Origin: JAVVEH01 sp032251435
GTDB lineage: Bacteria > Verrucomicrobiota > Lentisphaeria > Oligosphaerales > MVZH01
Assembly: GCA_032251435.1 (NCBI GenBank)
Contig: JAVVEH010000006.1
Location: 1 to 64,000, forward strand
DNA length: 64,000 bases
Reading direction: 5' to 3'
The notes beneath the pieces are model-generated. The model searched no databases, was not told where the DNA came from, and worked only from the letters and a program-made list of their open reading frames with translations. The position numbers were made by a program, and so were the translations under genes. Positions within the stretch are counted from its first letter, which is position 1. Each line of letters begins with the position of its first letter. Shown here piece by piece: positions 8,585 to 17,758 of the stretch.

Positions 8585-10080
8585 CAATGACCCACGCCAC
8601 CCCTGAACAGCTGCAGGCGGCCGCGCAGGCCGCGCTGGATGACATTCTGTCCCGCGGAGAGCCGTTGACACCCAAAGACCGCATGCGCATCCCCCCCCAG
8701 GACATGCCCGCCCAGCACCCGCATGTCCGGCGGGGAAATATTCATGAAGTCGCCTTGGGATACTCTGAAGCGCAGGCGCGTCTGGAAGCGGCACGGTGCT
8801 TAAACTGCAAGACAAAACCCTGCGTCGAAGGATGTCCCGTGCGCATCGACATCCCCGGCTTTGTCACCGCCATCGCCGCGGGCGAATTCGCCAAGGCCGC
8901 CGCGATTATTAAACAAAACAGCTTATTGCCCGCCGTGTGCGGTCGGGTCTGCCCTCAGGAGAGCCAATGTCAGGCTCCCTGCACCGTGGGAAAAAGCCTG
9001 AAAGATGTTGAAAAAGCGGTCGCGATTGGCCGGCTTGAGCGGTTTGCGGCTGACTGGGAACGGGAGCAAGGTCAAATTGACATTCCCGCGGTCAAGCCCG
9101 AAACGGGGAAAAAAGTCGCGGTGATCGGCAGCGGACCGGCCAGCCTGGTGGTGGCCGCGGATGTCCGCCGGGAAGGTCACGCCGTGACTATTTACGAAGC
9201 CTTCCACAAATTCGGCGGTGTCATGCTGTATGGCATCCCGGAGTTCCGCCTGCCCAAAAGCATTGTGCATGAGGAAGTTCAGACACTGAAAAAAATGGGT
9301 GTCGACCTGGTGCCGAACTTTGTGGTCGGGCGGACGCGGAAGTTAAAGGATTTGATTGACAAAGACGGCTACGACACCGCCTTTGTGGGCACGGGCGCCG
9401 GGCTGCCCCGGTTCATGGGCATTGAGGGCGAGAATTGTGTCGGGGTGTTCTCCGCCAACGAGTATCTGACCCGCGCCAATTTGATGCGGGCCTATGACAA
9501 AGAGCGGGCGGCGACACCGATTTTCAGCAGCCGCCGGGTGGCGGTTCTCGGAGGCGGCAATGTGGCCATGGACGCGGCGCGCACCGCGTTGCGCCTCGGT
9601 GCGGAGGAAGTCCACTTGATTTACCGGCGCACGGAGAAAGAAATGCCCGCCCGGATCGAGGAAGTCGCGCATGCCAAAGAAGAGGGCGTGATTTTTCACA
9701 CCCTGGTGAACGCGAAACGCGTCATGGGCGATGATTACGGGTGCGTCCAAGCCATTGAACTGCTCGAATATGAACTCGGGGCGCCGGATGATTCCGGCCG
9801 CCGCCGCCCGGTGGTCATTCCCGGCAGTGAATACACGATGGCCATGGACACGGTTATTGTCGCCATCGGCAACGACTCCAACCCCCTGATTGAACAGACA
9901 ACTCCGGAAATCACCACCAATAAATGGGGAAATATCATCGCCGATGAAAGCGGAAAGACCAGTATGGACAAGGTCTTCGCCGGTGGTGACATTGTTTTGG
10001 GGGCCGCGACGGTGATTCTGGCTATGGGACAAGGGCGGACAGCCGCGGCGAGCATTAACAGCATGCTCGCCGCGTCGTGA
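8581..10080 (+). CDS. nfnB: NfnB/GltA-type NADPH-binding flavoprotein subunit
   Basis: The product is 499 residues. An N-terminal ferredoxin-like domain binds [4Fe-4S] clusters through CLNCKTKPCVEGCP and GRVCPQESQCQAPC. Two Rossmann folds follow: FAD at VIGSGPASLVVAADV and NADPH at VLGGGNVAMDAARTA. The end has the FAD-closing GGDIVLGAATVILAMGQGR. This family includes NfnB and the small subunit or homotetrameric GltA of glutamate synthase. The immediately preceding nfnA makes NfnB the better name, because a separate gltD accompanies gltB. The ATG at 8581 overlaps the nfnA stop as ATGA with GGAG upstream; ATG 8587 is a possible alternative. Confidence 0.88.
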   Translation: MTMTHATPEQLQAAAQAALDDILSRGEPLTPKDRMRIPPQDMPAQHPHVRRGNIHEVALGYSEAQARLEAARCLNCKTKPCVEGCPVRIDIPGFVTAIAAGEFAKAAAIIKQNSLLPAVCGRVCPQESQCQAPCTVGKSLKDVEKAVAIGRLERFAADWEREQGQIDIPAVKPETGKKVAVIGSGPASLVVAADVRREGHAVTIYEAFHKFGGVMLYGIPEFRLPKSIVHEEVQTLKKMGVDLVPNFVVGRTRKLKDLIDKDGYDTAFVGTGAGLPRFMGIEGENCVGVFSANEYLTRANLMRAYDKERAATPIFSSRRVAVLGGGNVAMDAARTALRLGAEEVHLIYRRTEKEMPARIEEVAHAKEEGVIFHTLVNAKRVMGDDYGCVQAIELLEYELGAPDDSGRRRPVVIPGSEYTMAMDTVIVAIGNDSNPLIEQTTPEITTNKWGNIIADESGKTSMDKVFAGGDIVLGAATVILAMGQGRTAAASINSMLAAS

Positions 10081-10188
10081 GACGAGCCTGACGGAGACCC
10101 GTCACCGGGAGCGCGCTCGAAACGGACCGTCCCGTCATGGACACGCCCATTCCAAAATGGGCATCCACGTCGTTTAAAACAAAAATGT

Positions 10189-10210
10189 CGCGCGCCGCGC
10201 GCGTTTTTTT
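10189..10210 (+). terminator. Terminator after nfnB
   Basis: CGCGCG (10189-10194), loop CCG and CGCGCG (10198-10203) are followed by seven T. This separates nfnAB from gltBD transcription. Confidence 0.75.
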
Positions 10211-10228
10211 ACATATTTGTATCTCGCA

Positions 10229-10246
10229 GTCATCCCGCGGGATGAC
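10229..10246. promoter_or_regulatory. Perfect 18-bp palindrome upstream of gltB
   Basis: GTCATCCCGCGGGATGAC is a perfect dyad about 65 bp upstream of the sigma-54-like GG element. That is a plausible place for an activator or repressor site. No T-run follows, so it is not a terminator. Confidence 0.4.
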
Positions 10247-10310
10247 AAAATGGGTGCTTGGGCCCCGCGGTCTTCATCAAAACGAATCCGGTTGAAACCC
10301 GGAGACATTG

Positions 10311-10327
10311 TTGGCATGGCAATTGCT
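10311..10327 (+). promoter_or_regulatory. Near-consensus sigma-54 (-24/-12) promoter for gltB
   Basis: TTGGCATGGCAATTGCT matches the consensus YTGGCACG-N4-TTGCW at every specified base except one (T for C). The GG (10313) and GC (10325) are exactly 12 bp apart. The predicted start is near 10338, giving a leader of about 100 nt. No rpoN gene or enhancer-binding protein is present in the window. Confidence 0.55.
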
Positions 10328-10437
10328 GTCCACTCCATCCCAATTAACTATCAGCCCTGTCGGCACCGGTTTGTTTTTAAATGCGGATCCAACGTGTCAG
10401 CCGGGGCGCTCCGCCAACCGACTCATTCGGGGAGAAC

Positions 10438-13400
10438 ATGAAACAGTCACGAAAAAAACGTCGTCCATCCGGGTTGCCCGCCGCGACCGGATTGTATGAT
10501 CCGGCGAATGAACACGACAGCTGCGGTGTTGGTTTTCTCGCCAATATCACCGGAGAAAAAACACACGCCTTAGTCCGGCGGGGCTGTGAGGTGCTCCAGA
10601 ATCTGCTGCACCGCGGCGCCATTGGCGGCGATAAGTCCACCAGTGACGGGGCGGGGATTCTTTTCCAAGTTCCCGACGCCTTTTTCCGGCGGCAGCGACT
10701 GGGATTCGACTTGCCGGCGCCCGACACCTACGGGGTTGGCTTCTTTTTCCTGCCGCGGGCGAAGGCCGCCCGCTCCGCCTGCGTTGACATCATTGAACAA
10801 ACCGCCGCCGCCGAAGGGTTCGCCGTTCTCGGCTGGCGTGACGTGCCCGTCAACGCCGCGATTATTCAGGGGCAGGCCTTGGCGGAAATGCCGGTGATGC
10901 GGCAGTTATTTGTCGCCAGCGCCGCGCGTGATGAGGACCTGGAACGCCGCCTGTACATCGCCCGCCGCCTGATGGAGAAAAAGTGCTGGGATGTCATCGC
11001 GCCGGAAGACATGTTCTATGTGTGCAGCCTTTCCGCCCGCACGATCATCTACAAAGGGCTGTTAATGGGGGCGCAAGTGCCGGAGTTCTATCTGGATCTG
11101 AATGACGAGGCCGTCACCAGCTCGTTGGCGATTATCCACCAACGCTACAGCACGAACACCTTTCCGTCATGGGAATTGGCTCAGCCTTTCCGCCACTTGG
11201 CCCATAATGGCGAAATCAACACGCTCCGCGGCAATATCAACCACATGGCCGGCCGTGAAAAACACCTGGCGCATCCGCTGTTTGGCGATGATATCAAAAA
11301 AATTCTCCCCGTGATTATGGAAGGGGGCAGTGACTCGGCCGCGCTGGATAACGCGCTGGAGCTGCTGCTGAACGGGGGGCGTGAGCCGGCGCACGCGATG
11401 ATGATGCTGATTTCGGAAGCCTGGGGGCCCAAATATCTCATGGGACCGGATCTGCGCGGTTTCTTCGAGTACCATGCCGGGTTGATGGAACCCTGGGACG
11501 GGCCCGCGGCGGTCGCCTTCACCAATGGCCGTCAGATTGGCGCTCTGCTCGACCGCAACGGCTTGCGGCCGGTGCGCTATACCATCACCAAGGACGATTT
11601 TATCGTGCTGGCCTCGGAAACGGGGGTCTTGGATATTGAGCCGGCCAATATCAGCGAGCGCGGCGCGCTGCGCCCCGGCGAAATGATTTTGGTGGACACC
11701 CTACAAAAGCGCGTGATGCGCGACACCGAGATCAAAAGCTACTGCGCCCGCCAGCAACCCTACCGCCGGTGGGTTGAGGAAAACCGGATAGATTTGCACG
11801 GGTTCTACGGCGCGATCCAAAGCGTGGATCCGGATTACGACACCTTGTTTCACCGCCAGAAAGTGTTCGGGTATTCCCGGGAGGATATCGACATTATCTT
11901 GAGTTTCATGGCGGTTCAAGGAAAAGAACCCATCGGCTCCATGGGAAATGACAGCCCCCTGGCGGTTTTTTCCGAGGAGCCGAAACTGCTTTTCGCCTAC
12001 TTCAAGCAATTATTCGCCCAGATCACCAATCCCGCCATCGATCCCATTCGTGAGGAGTTGGTGATGTCGCTGATGACATTTATGGGCAATGAGGCCAACA
12101 TTCTCTCTGAAGTGCCCGCCAACGCCCGCTTGATAAAACTCCGGCATCCCTTTTTGTCAAATGAGGATATCCGCTGTCTGCGGCACCAGGACTGTCGGGG
12201 ATTTGAATCACGGGATATTCACATCGGCTTTCCCATCGGCGGGGACGGCAACGCCCTGGATGTCGCCCTGCGCCGCATGCGCCGCGATGTCGAGCGGGCG
12301 ATTGACGAGGGCTGCCGCTTGATTATGTTGACTGACCGCGATCTCCCGGAAGGGCAAATGCCAATTCCGTCACTGCTGGCGACCGCCACGGTGAACGCCC
12401 ACTTGAAACAACGCGGAGTCCGCACCTCTTGCGGCGTGATTGTCGAGACGGGCGAGGCCCGCGAAGTCATGCACATGGCCTTGCTTTTGGGCTATGGAGC
12501 GACCGCGGTCAACCCCTACCTGGCCTTTGAAACCATTGCCGACCTGGCCCTCAAGCAGCGGTTGGGAAAGAAAATGGATGTCGCCAAAGCCATTGAGTCG
12601 TATATCAAAGGCCTCTGCGGGGGACTGCGGAAAATTATGTCAAAAATGGGCATTTCGACCCTGCGCAGTTACCGGGGGGCGCAGATTTTCGAAGCGATTG
12701 GCATCTCTAAACAGGTGATCGACGCGTACTTCCCCGGCACCGTTTCCCGAATTGGGGGAATCTGCCTGGACGATATCGCCAGAGAAGTGAACGGACGCTA
12801 TGACCAGGCCGTCATATCCTCTGGAAATCCCAGCCGGGACACATTGCTCCCCAGCGGGGGCGTGTACCGCTGGCGAAACGATGGGGAACGGCATTTATGG
12901 ACACCTGACAGCGTCGCCAAGCTACAGGACGCCACCCGGCGGAACTGCCTGGCGACCTATCGCGAATACGCCGCCCTGATTAATGAGCAGACGCGGAAGA
13001 CATCCACCCTCCGCGGCTTGATGCGATTTAAACCAGCCACCGCCATTCCGATCGAGGAGGTGGAACCGGTTGAAGCCATCATGAAGCGCTTTGTGACCGG
13101 CGCCATGTCGTTCGGATCCATCAGCCGGGAGGCGCACGAAGCCCTGGCGATCGCCATGAACCGCATCGGCGGCATGAGCAATAGTGGTGAGGGGGGAGAG
13201 GATCCGGCCCGTTTCGCGCCGCTGCCCAACGGTGACAGCCGGTGCAGCGCGATTAAACAGGTGGCCAGCGGCCGCTTCGGGGTGACGATTGAATACATGG
13301 TCAACTGCAAAGAGCTCCAAATCAAAATCTCGCAAGGCGCCAAGCCTGGCGAAGGCGGTCAACTGCCAGGGCATAAAGTCAATGCGGAAATCGCCCGGGT

Positions 13401-14991
13401 GCGTCACTCAACCCCTGGCGTGTCCCTGATTTCGCCGCCGCCTCACCATGATATTTATTCCATTGAAGACATCGCCCAGCTTATTTTTGACTTGAAAAAC
13501 GCCAATCCCGAGGCCCGGGTGACCGTGAAACTCGTGTCTGAATCAGGGGTGGGAACGATCGCGGCGGGCGTGTCAAAAGCCAAGGCGGACATGGTGCTGA
13601 TCAGTGGTCACGACGGCGGAACCGGGGCGTCGCCCCTTTCCTCAATCCAGCATGCCGGGCTGCCCTGGGAACTGGGGCTGGCCGAAACGCAGCAAACGCT
13701 GGTGCTCAACAAACTGCGCAGCCGGATCCGCGTTCAGACTGACGGGCAACTGAAAACCGGCCGTGATGTCGTCATCGCCGCGTTGCTCGGGGCCGAGGAG
13801 TATGGTTTCGCCACCACCGGGTTGGTGGTGCTGGGTTGCGTCATGATGCGCTGCTGTCATCAAAACACATGCCCGGTCGGGGTCGCCACGCAAGACCCTG
13901 AACTGCGCAAACGATTTAAGGGATGTCCCGACTTTGTTGTGAATTTCATGCGCTTTGTCGCCGGCGAAGCGCGCGAATATATGGCCGAACTGGGGTTTCG
14001 CACGATTGACGACATGGTCGGACGGACGGACCGGCTTGAAATGACCGACGCCGTCAGCTTCTGGAAGGCCCGCGGGCTGGATTACAGCGCCATTCTCGGG
14101 GCTGATTTGCCCGCTGACGCGCCCCGCCGTTGCACGGAATCCCAACATCACGATATTGATGATATTCTTGACCGCGACCTGATCCAAGCGGCGAAACCGG
14201 CCCTGGAAAAAGGCCAACCGGTCGTTATCGACCGCGCCATCCGCAATGTCAACCGCACCGTCGGCGCCATGCTTGCGGGAGAAGTCGCCAAACGGTATGG
14301 ACTGAAAGGGCTGCCGGACGACACAATCGCCATCAATTTAACCGGCGCCGCCGGCCAGAGTTTCGGCGCCTTCGCCGCGCGCGGCATGACTATTCGCTTG
14401 TCCGGTGAAGCGAATGATTATTGCGGCAAAGGGCTTTCAGGCGGCCGGTTGATTATCACGCCGGAACCTGAGACGGATTACGATCCTTCCGAAAACATGA
14501 TCGCCGGCAACGTCCTGCTTTATGGCGCCACCAGTGGAGAAGTCTATCTCCACGGCCGGGCCGGCGAACGGTTCGCCATTCGCAACAGCGGCGTGAAAGC
14601 CGTCGTGGAAGGCGTTGGCGACCACGCCTGTGAATACATGACCGGCGGCCGGGTGGTCATTCTCGGTGGCACCGGGGTGAATTTCGGGGCCGGTATGAGT
14701 GGCGGCATCGCCTACGTCTACAACGAAGACGGCGCCTTTGACAACCGGTGCAATCTGGAAATGGTTGACCTGGAACTGGTCAAACTCCCGGAAGATGTGG
14801 CTGAGCTGCGCGGCATGATCCAAAACCATTTTAACTATACAGGCAGTCCCAAGGCCAAAAAAATCCTCGATAACTGGGATGACGAACTGGGCGCGTTCAT
14901 CAAGGTGTTCCCCATGGAATACCGGCGGGTGCTGGGCCAGATGAGTCGTGAGGACGAAGCCACTGAACGCGAGGAGGTCATCAATGGGTAA
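10438..14991 (+). CDS. gltB: Glutamate synthase large subunit
   Basis: The product is 1517 residues from ATG 10438, which has GGGGAGA upstream; the in-frame ATG at 10381 is less likely. The enzyme transfers glutamine amide nitrogen to 2-oxoglutarate. A propeptide of about 28 residues precedes Cys29 in EHDSCGVGF, the class II amidotransferase nucleophile exposed by maturation. The central and FMN domains include MSNSGEGGEDP and GHDGGTGASPLSS. The [3Fe-4S] site appears as CHQNTCPVGVATQ. The C-terminal GXGXG beta-helix is present (GGRVVILGGTGVNFGAGMSGG is split over two turns near 1400). Length and motifs are normal. It overlaps gltD by 8 bp. Confidence 0.96.
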   Translation: MKQSRKKRRPSGLPAATGLYDPANEHDSCGVGFLANITGEKTHALVRRGCEVLQNLLHRGAIGGDKSTSDGAGILFQVPDAFFRRQRLGFDLPAPDTYGVGFFFLPRAKAARSACVDIIEQTAAAEGFAVLGWRDVPVNAAIIQGQALAEMPVMRQLFVASAARDEDLERRLYIARRLMEKKCWDVIAPEDMFYVCSLSARTIIYKGLLMGAQVPEFYLDLNDEAVTSSLAIIHQRYSTNTFPSWELAQPFRHLAHNGEINTLRGNINHMAGREKHLAHPLFGDDIKKILPVIMEGGSDSAALDNALELLLNGGREPAHAMMMLISEAWGPKYLMGPDLRGFFEYHAGLMEPWDGPAAVAFTNGRQIGALLDRNGLRPVRYTITKDDFIVLASETGVLDIEPANISERGALRPGEMILVDTLQKRVMRDTEIKSYCARQQPYRRWVEENRIDLHGFYGAIQSVDPDYDTLFHRQKVFGYSREDIDIILSFMAVQGKEPIGSMGNDSPLAVFSEEPKLLFAYFKQLFAQITNPAIDPIREELVMSLMTFMGNEANILSEVPANARLIKLRHPFLSNEDIRCLRHQDCRGFESRDIHIGFPIGGDGNALDVALRRMRRDVERAIDEGCRLIMLTDRDLPEGQMPIPSLLATATVNAHLKQRGVRTSCGVIVETGEAREVMHMALLLGYGATAVNPYLAFETIADLALKQRLGKKMDVAKAIESYIKGLCGGLRKIMSKMGISTLRSYRGAQIFEAIGISKQVIDAYFPGTVSRIGGICLDDIAREVNGRYDQAVISSGNPSRDTLLPSGGVYRWRNDGERHLWTPDSVAKLQDATRRNCLATYREYAALINEQTRKTSTLRGLMRFKPATAIPIEEVEPVEAIMKRFVTGAMSFGSISREAHEALAIAMNRIGGMSNSGEGGEDPARFAPLPNGDSRCSAIKQVASGRFGVTIEYMVNCKELQIKISQGAKPGEGGQLPGHKVNAEIARVRHSTPGVSLISPPPHHDIYSIEDIAQLIFDLKNANPEARVTVKLVSESGVGTIAAGVSKAKADMVLISGHDGGTGASPLSSIQHAGLPWELGLAETQQTLVLNKLRSRIRVQTDGQLKTGRDVVIAALLGAEEYGFATTGLVVLGCVMMRCCHQNTCPVGVATQDPELRKRFKGCPDFVVNFMRFVAGEAREYMAELGFRTIDDMVGRTDRLEMTDAVSFWKARGLDYSAILGADLPADAPRRCTESQHHDIDDILDRDLIQAAKPALEKGQPVVIDRAIRNVNRTVGAMLAGEVAKRYGLKGLPDDTIAINLTGAAGQSFGAFAARGMTIRLSGEANDYCGKGLSGGRLIITPEPETDYDPSENMIAGNVLLYGATSGEVYLHGRAGERFAIRNSGVKAVVEGVGDHACEYMTGGRVVILGGTGVNFGAGMSGGIAYVYNEDGAFDNRCNLEMVDLELVKLPEDVAELRGMIQNHFNYTGSPKAKKILDNWDDELGAFIKVFPMEYRRVLGQMSREDEATEREEVING

Positions 14992-16408
14992 GCAAGGCGG
15001 CTTTATGGAATTTGACCGGAAAGATCCCGGTTACCGTCCCGTGGACGAACGTGTCCAGGACTATCAGGCAGTGGAACGGGTCTTTTCCGAGCGGGAACTC
15101 AACGACCAGGCGGCGCGCTGCATGAATTGCGGCATTCCCTTTTGCCACGGAACCGGATGTCCCTTGGGCAATTTGATTCCGGATTGGAATGACGCGGTCT
15201 ACAAGGGTGAATGGGAGCATGCCTTTCATCTGCTTTGCTCCACCAGCAGTTTCCCTGAGTTCACCGCCCGCGTGTGTCCGGCGCCCTGCGAGGCGGCGTG
15301 CGTGTGTGAGTATGGCGACGGCCAGCCGGTCGCGATCCGTCAGATTGAACGGGCGATCATCGAATACGGCTTTGAACATGGACTCGTGATTCCCAGACCG
15401 CCGGCGGAACGCACTGGGAAAAAGGTGGCGGTGCTCGGTGCCGGCCCCGCGGGCCTGACGGTCGCCGACGTGCTGAACAAACTCGGCCACGAGGTCACGG
15501 TTTACGACGAATGGCCCCGCCCTGGCGGCATTCTCCGCTATGGAATTCCGGATTTTAAACTGGAAAAATGGGTGGTTGACCGGCGGACGGATTTGATGGC
15601 GGCCGAAGGTGTCATCTTTGAATGCGGGGTCACTGTGGGTGAGGACGTGTCGTACAAATACATCCGGGACCGCTTTGACGCGATCTGCCTGACTGGCGGG
15701 GCCAAAGAACCGCGGGATCTGCCGATTCCCGGACGTGACCTCGACGGCATCCATTTCGCCATGGATTTTCTCACGCGGCAAAACCGCAAAAATGACGGCG
15801 AGGCGATCGCTCCCGGGGACGACATCACCGCGGCTGGGAAACGGGTGATGGTCATTGGCGGGGGCGACACGGGATCGGACTGTGTCGGCACGTCGATCCG
15901 TCAGGGCGCGGTGTCCGTGACCCAAGTGGAAATCATGCCCTTGCCACCGGACGAGCGCTCCGAGAACACGCCTTGGCCGCAGTGGCCGCTGAAACTGCGC
16001 ACATCAAGCAGTCATCAAGAGGGGTGCCGCCGGTTCTGGTCCACCTCCGCGGTCGAATTCATGGGTGACGCTGGAACGCTCAAACACGTCAAGTGCGTGG
16101 AAATGGTCTGTGAGACGGTTGACGGACGGCCGACGTTCCGGCCCAAGCCGGGCTCCGAGTTTGTTGAAGACGCGGACCTGGTCTTACTGGCGATGGGTTT
16201 TGTCGGCCCGGGCGAAAACCGCGTCGCCGAAGAACTGGACATCGAGCGGGACGCGCGCGGCAACATCAAGGTCGGACCGGATCATTCCACCAGCGCCGCC
16301 AACATCTTCTCCGCCGGGGACATGGCCCGGGGACAGTCCCTGGTTGTCCGCGCCATGGCGGATGGCAAAAGGTGCGCCCGCGCGATGCACGCGGCGCTGA
16401 CCGCTTGA
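14984..16408 (+). CDS. gltD: Glutamate synthase small subunit
   Basis: The product is 474 residues. It is an NAD(P)H-oxidising flavoprotein that passes electrons to GltB. The N-terminal [4Fe-4S] cysteines are in CMNCGIPFCHGTGCP and CPAPCEAAC. FAD- and NADPH-binding Rossmann motifs are VLGAGPAGLTVADVL and VIGGGDTGSDCVGTS. The start is set by GAGGAGG at 14971-14977, and the ATG lies inside the last codons of gltB, implying translational coupling. It is a paralogue of nfnB at 8581, so the locus holds two members of the family. No clear terminator with a T-run follows. Confidence 0.95.
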   Translation: MGKQGGFMEFDRKDPGYRPVDERVQDYQAVERVFSERELNDQAARCMNCGIPFCHGTGCPLGNLIPDWNDAVYKGEWEHAFHLLCSTSSFPEFTARVCPAPCEAACVCEYGDGQPVAIRQIERAIIEYGFEHGLVIPRPPAERTGKKVAVLGAGPAGLTVADVLNKLGHEVTVYDEWPRPGGILRYGIPDFKLEKWVVDRRTDLMAAEGVIFECGVTVGEDVSYKYIRDRFDAICLTGGAKEPRDLPIPGRDLDGIHFAMDFLTRQNRKNDGEAIAPGDDITAAGKRVMVIGGGDTGSDCVGTSIRQGAVSVTQVEIMPLPPDERSENTPWPQWPLKLRTSSSHQEGCRRFWSTSAVEFMGDAGTLKHVKCVEMVCETVDGRPTFRPKPGSEFVEDADLVLLAMGFVGPGENRVAEELDIERDARGNIKVGPDHSTSAANIFSAGDMARGQSLVVRAMADGKRCARAMHAALTA

Positions 16409-16735
16409 GGAAAGTGAAGCGCGTCACGCCCCGCCACGGGTGTCGCCCGCGGGGCGCGCGCGGCACTTTCACGCCGTCACGCTGTCACGCCATCACGCCG
16501 TCACGCCTTCCACGCCTTCCACGCCTTCCACGCCTTTCACGACTTCAACGCCTTTCACGCCTTTCACGCCTTTCACGCCTTTCACGGTTTCCACGCTGTC
16601 ACGCTGTCAACCCCGGCGATGACTCTTCATCGCCGTAAAAAGCGTCGCAAGGGTTGATTTTCCCTGATTATCCCCGCATATTATCCCCGTGATGACGTGT
16701 CGGTCCGCCCCATATTATCGTAAAAGGTTTCCTGA
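16409..16735. other. Intergenic region with tandem-repeat array
   Basis: No gene is supported here. Open frames across the array encode only RLPRLSRL-type repeats. The region contains a hairpin near 16427-16459 (CGCCCCGC/GCGGGGCG, no T-run) and the 8/9-bp tandem array at 16470-16607. The AAAAGG Shine-Dalgarno of the next gene ends it. Confidence 0.7.
16470..16607. repeat. Tandem array of 8- and 9-bp CACGCC-type units
   Basis: The array reads as four 8-bp units (CACGCCGT-like), ten 9-bp units (CACGCCTTC or CACGCCTTT, slightly degenerate), then two 8-bp units (CACGCTGT). There are 16 contiguous units and no spacer DNA. Confidence 0.9.
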
Positions 16736-17728
16736 ATGGATATTTCCACATTTTTCCTTGGCCTTAAACTCAAAAATCCGATCATTGTCGCTTCCGGTCC
16801 GTTGACAAAGGACGTGAAAGGCGTAAAACGATGCGTGGAAGCCGGTGCCGGCGCCGTGGTGTTGAAATCACTGTTTGAAGAACAGCTTTCGCACGACACC
16901 AGCGATACCCGGGAGGCGATGACGCGGCAAGCCTTTGGCAACTCGGCCGCCTATGACTACTTGGATGCCGATGTGGAAATGCAGTATGCCAGTCGGGAAT
17001 ATTTGCAGACGATTCAAGCGTGCAAAGAGTCAGCGGGCGTGCCAGTCATCGCCAGCGTCAACTGCACATCGGCGAAATTCTGGCGGGAATTTTCGTCCCA
17101 AATTCAATTGGCGGGGGCGGACGCGCTGGAGTTGAACATCGCGCTGTTCCCGAAAGACATTCACAAAACGGCCGCGGAGATTGAGAACGAATACGTCGAA
17201 GTGGTCAAACTAGCCAAACAGACCGTCTCCATCCCTCTGGCGGTCAAATTGGGCCCCTTCTTCACCCATTTGCCCAATATGCTTTACCGCTTGAGTGAGG
17301 CGGGAGCGGACGGGTTTGTGTTGTTCAACCGCTTTTATCCACCCACCATTGATATCGACACGCCGGGCATGACCGAGGGCTCAAAACACAGCGCGGAACA
17401 TGAGATTTCCGGACCCTTGCGGGCCATTGGCCTATGCGAGGGACGGTTTCCCGGAGATTTCGCGGCGACCACGGGCATTCACACCGGCGAGGATCTGGTG
17501 CGCCTGTTGCTGGCCGGTGCCAGCGCGGTTCAAATCCTCACGACCTTACTCCAGAATGGCAAAGGACGCTTAGCCGAGATGTTAGACTTTCTGCGGGCGT
17601 GGATGGAAAAAAAACGCTACGATTCCATTGACGAATTCCGCGGCATGTTGGCCGAAGTGCGCAGCCCCGAAGCCGGTTTTTTCTCCCGGACCCAATATAT
17701 GGCCATGTACGGCCGGAAAAATCCTTAG
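16736..17728 (+). CDS. Dihydroorotate dehydrogenase-like FMN protein
   Basis: The product is 330 residues with a TIM-barrel fold. It starts MDISTFFLGLKLKNPIIVAS, followed by VIASVNCTSAKFW, LELNIALFPKD, PLAVKLGPFF and a C-terminal phosphate/FMN site (TTGIHTGEDLVRLLLAGASA). It belongs to the DHODH-like group often found beside or instead of true PyrD. The usual class 1 catalytic segment is not well conserved by eye, so substrate and electron acceptor are uncertain. The ATG has AAAAGG upstream. No other pyrimidine gene adjoins it; NfnA-like reductases are related to PyrK, which makes a redox link with the preceding block possible but speculative. Confidence 0.75.
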   Translation: MDISTFFLGLKLKNPIIVASGPLTKDVKGVKRCVEAGAGAVVLKSLFEEQLSHDTSDTREAMTRQAFGNSAAYDYLDADVEMQYASREYLQTIQACKESAGVPVIASVNCTSAKFWREFSSQIQLAGADALELNIALFPKDIHKTAAEIENEYVEVVKLAKQTVSIPLAVKLGPFFTHLPNMLYRLSEAGADGFVLFNRFYPPTIDIDTPGMTEGSKHSAEHEISGPLRAIGLCEGRFPGDFAATTGIHTGEDLVRLLLAGASAVQILTTLLQNGKGRLAEMLDFLRAWMEKKRYDSIDEFRGMLAEVRSPEAGFFSRTQYMAMYGRKNP

Positions 17729-17758
17729 CTCGAAACGAATCAAAAACGGAGGAACCAC

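Larger units (their letters stand above)
10081..10437. other. Intergenic region between nfnB and gltB
   Basis: This 357-bp gap has no gene. It contains a hairpin at 10145-10162 (GCCCAT/ATGGGC), the nfnAB terminator at 10189-10210, a perfect 18-bp palindrome at 10229-10246, the sigma-54-like element at 10311-10327 and the gltB Shine-Dalgarno GGGGAGA at about 10429-10435. Confidence 0.7.

Noticed and set aside
10217..10441. Open frame between nfnB and gltB
   Set aside because: It overlaps the palindrome and promoter signals, has no ribosome site and no protein-like character.
16470..16607. CRISPR array
   Set aside because: Units are 8-9 bp with no spacers, and no cas genes are present.
16372..16638. 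Open frames across the repeat array
   Set aside because: They translate only into RLPRLSRL-type repeats and follow from the tandem units, not from a gene.
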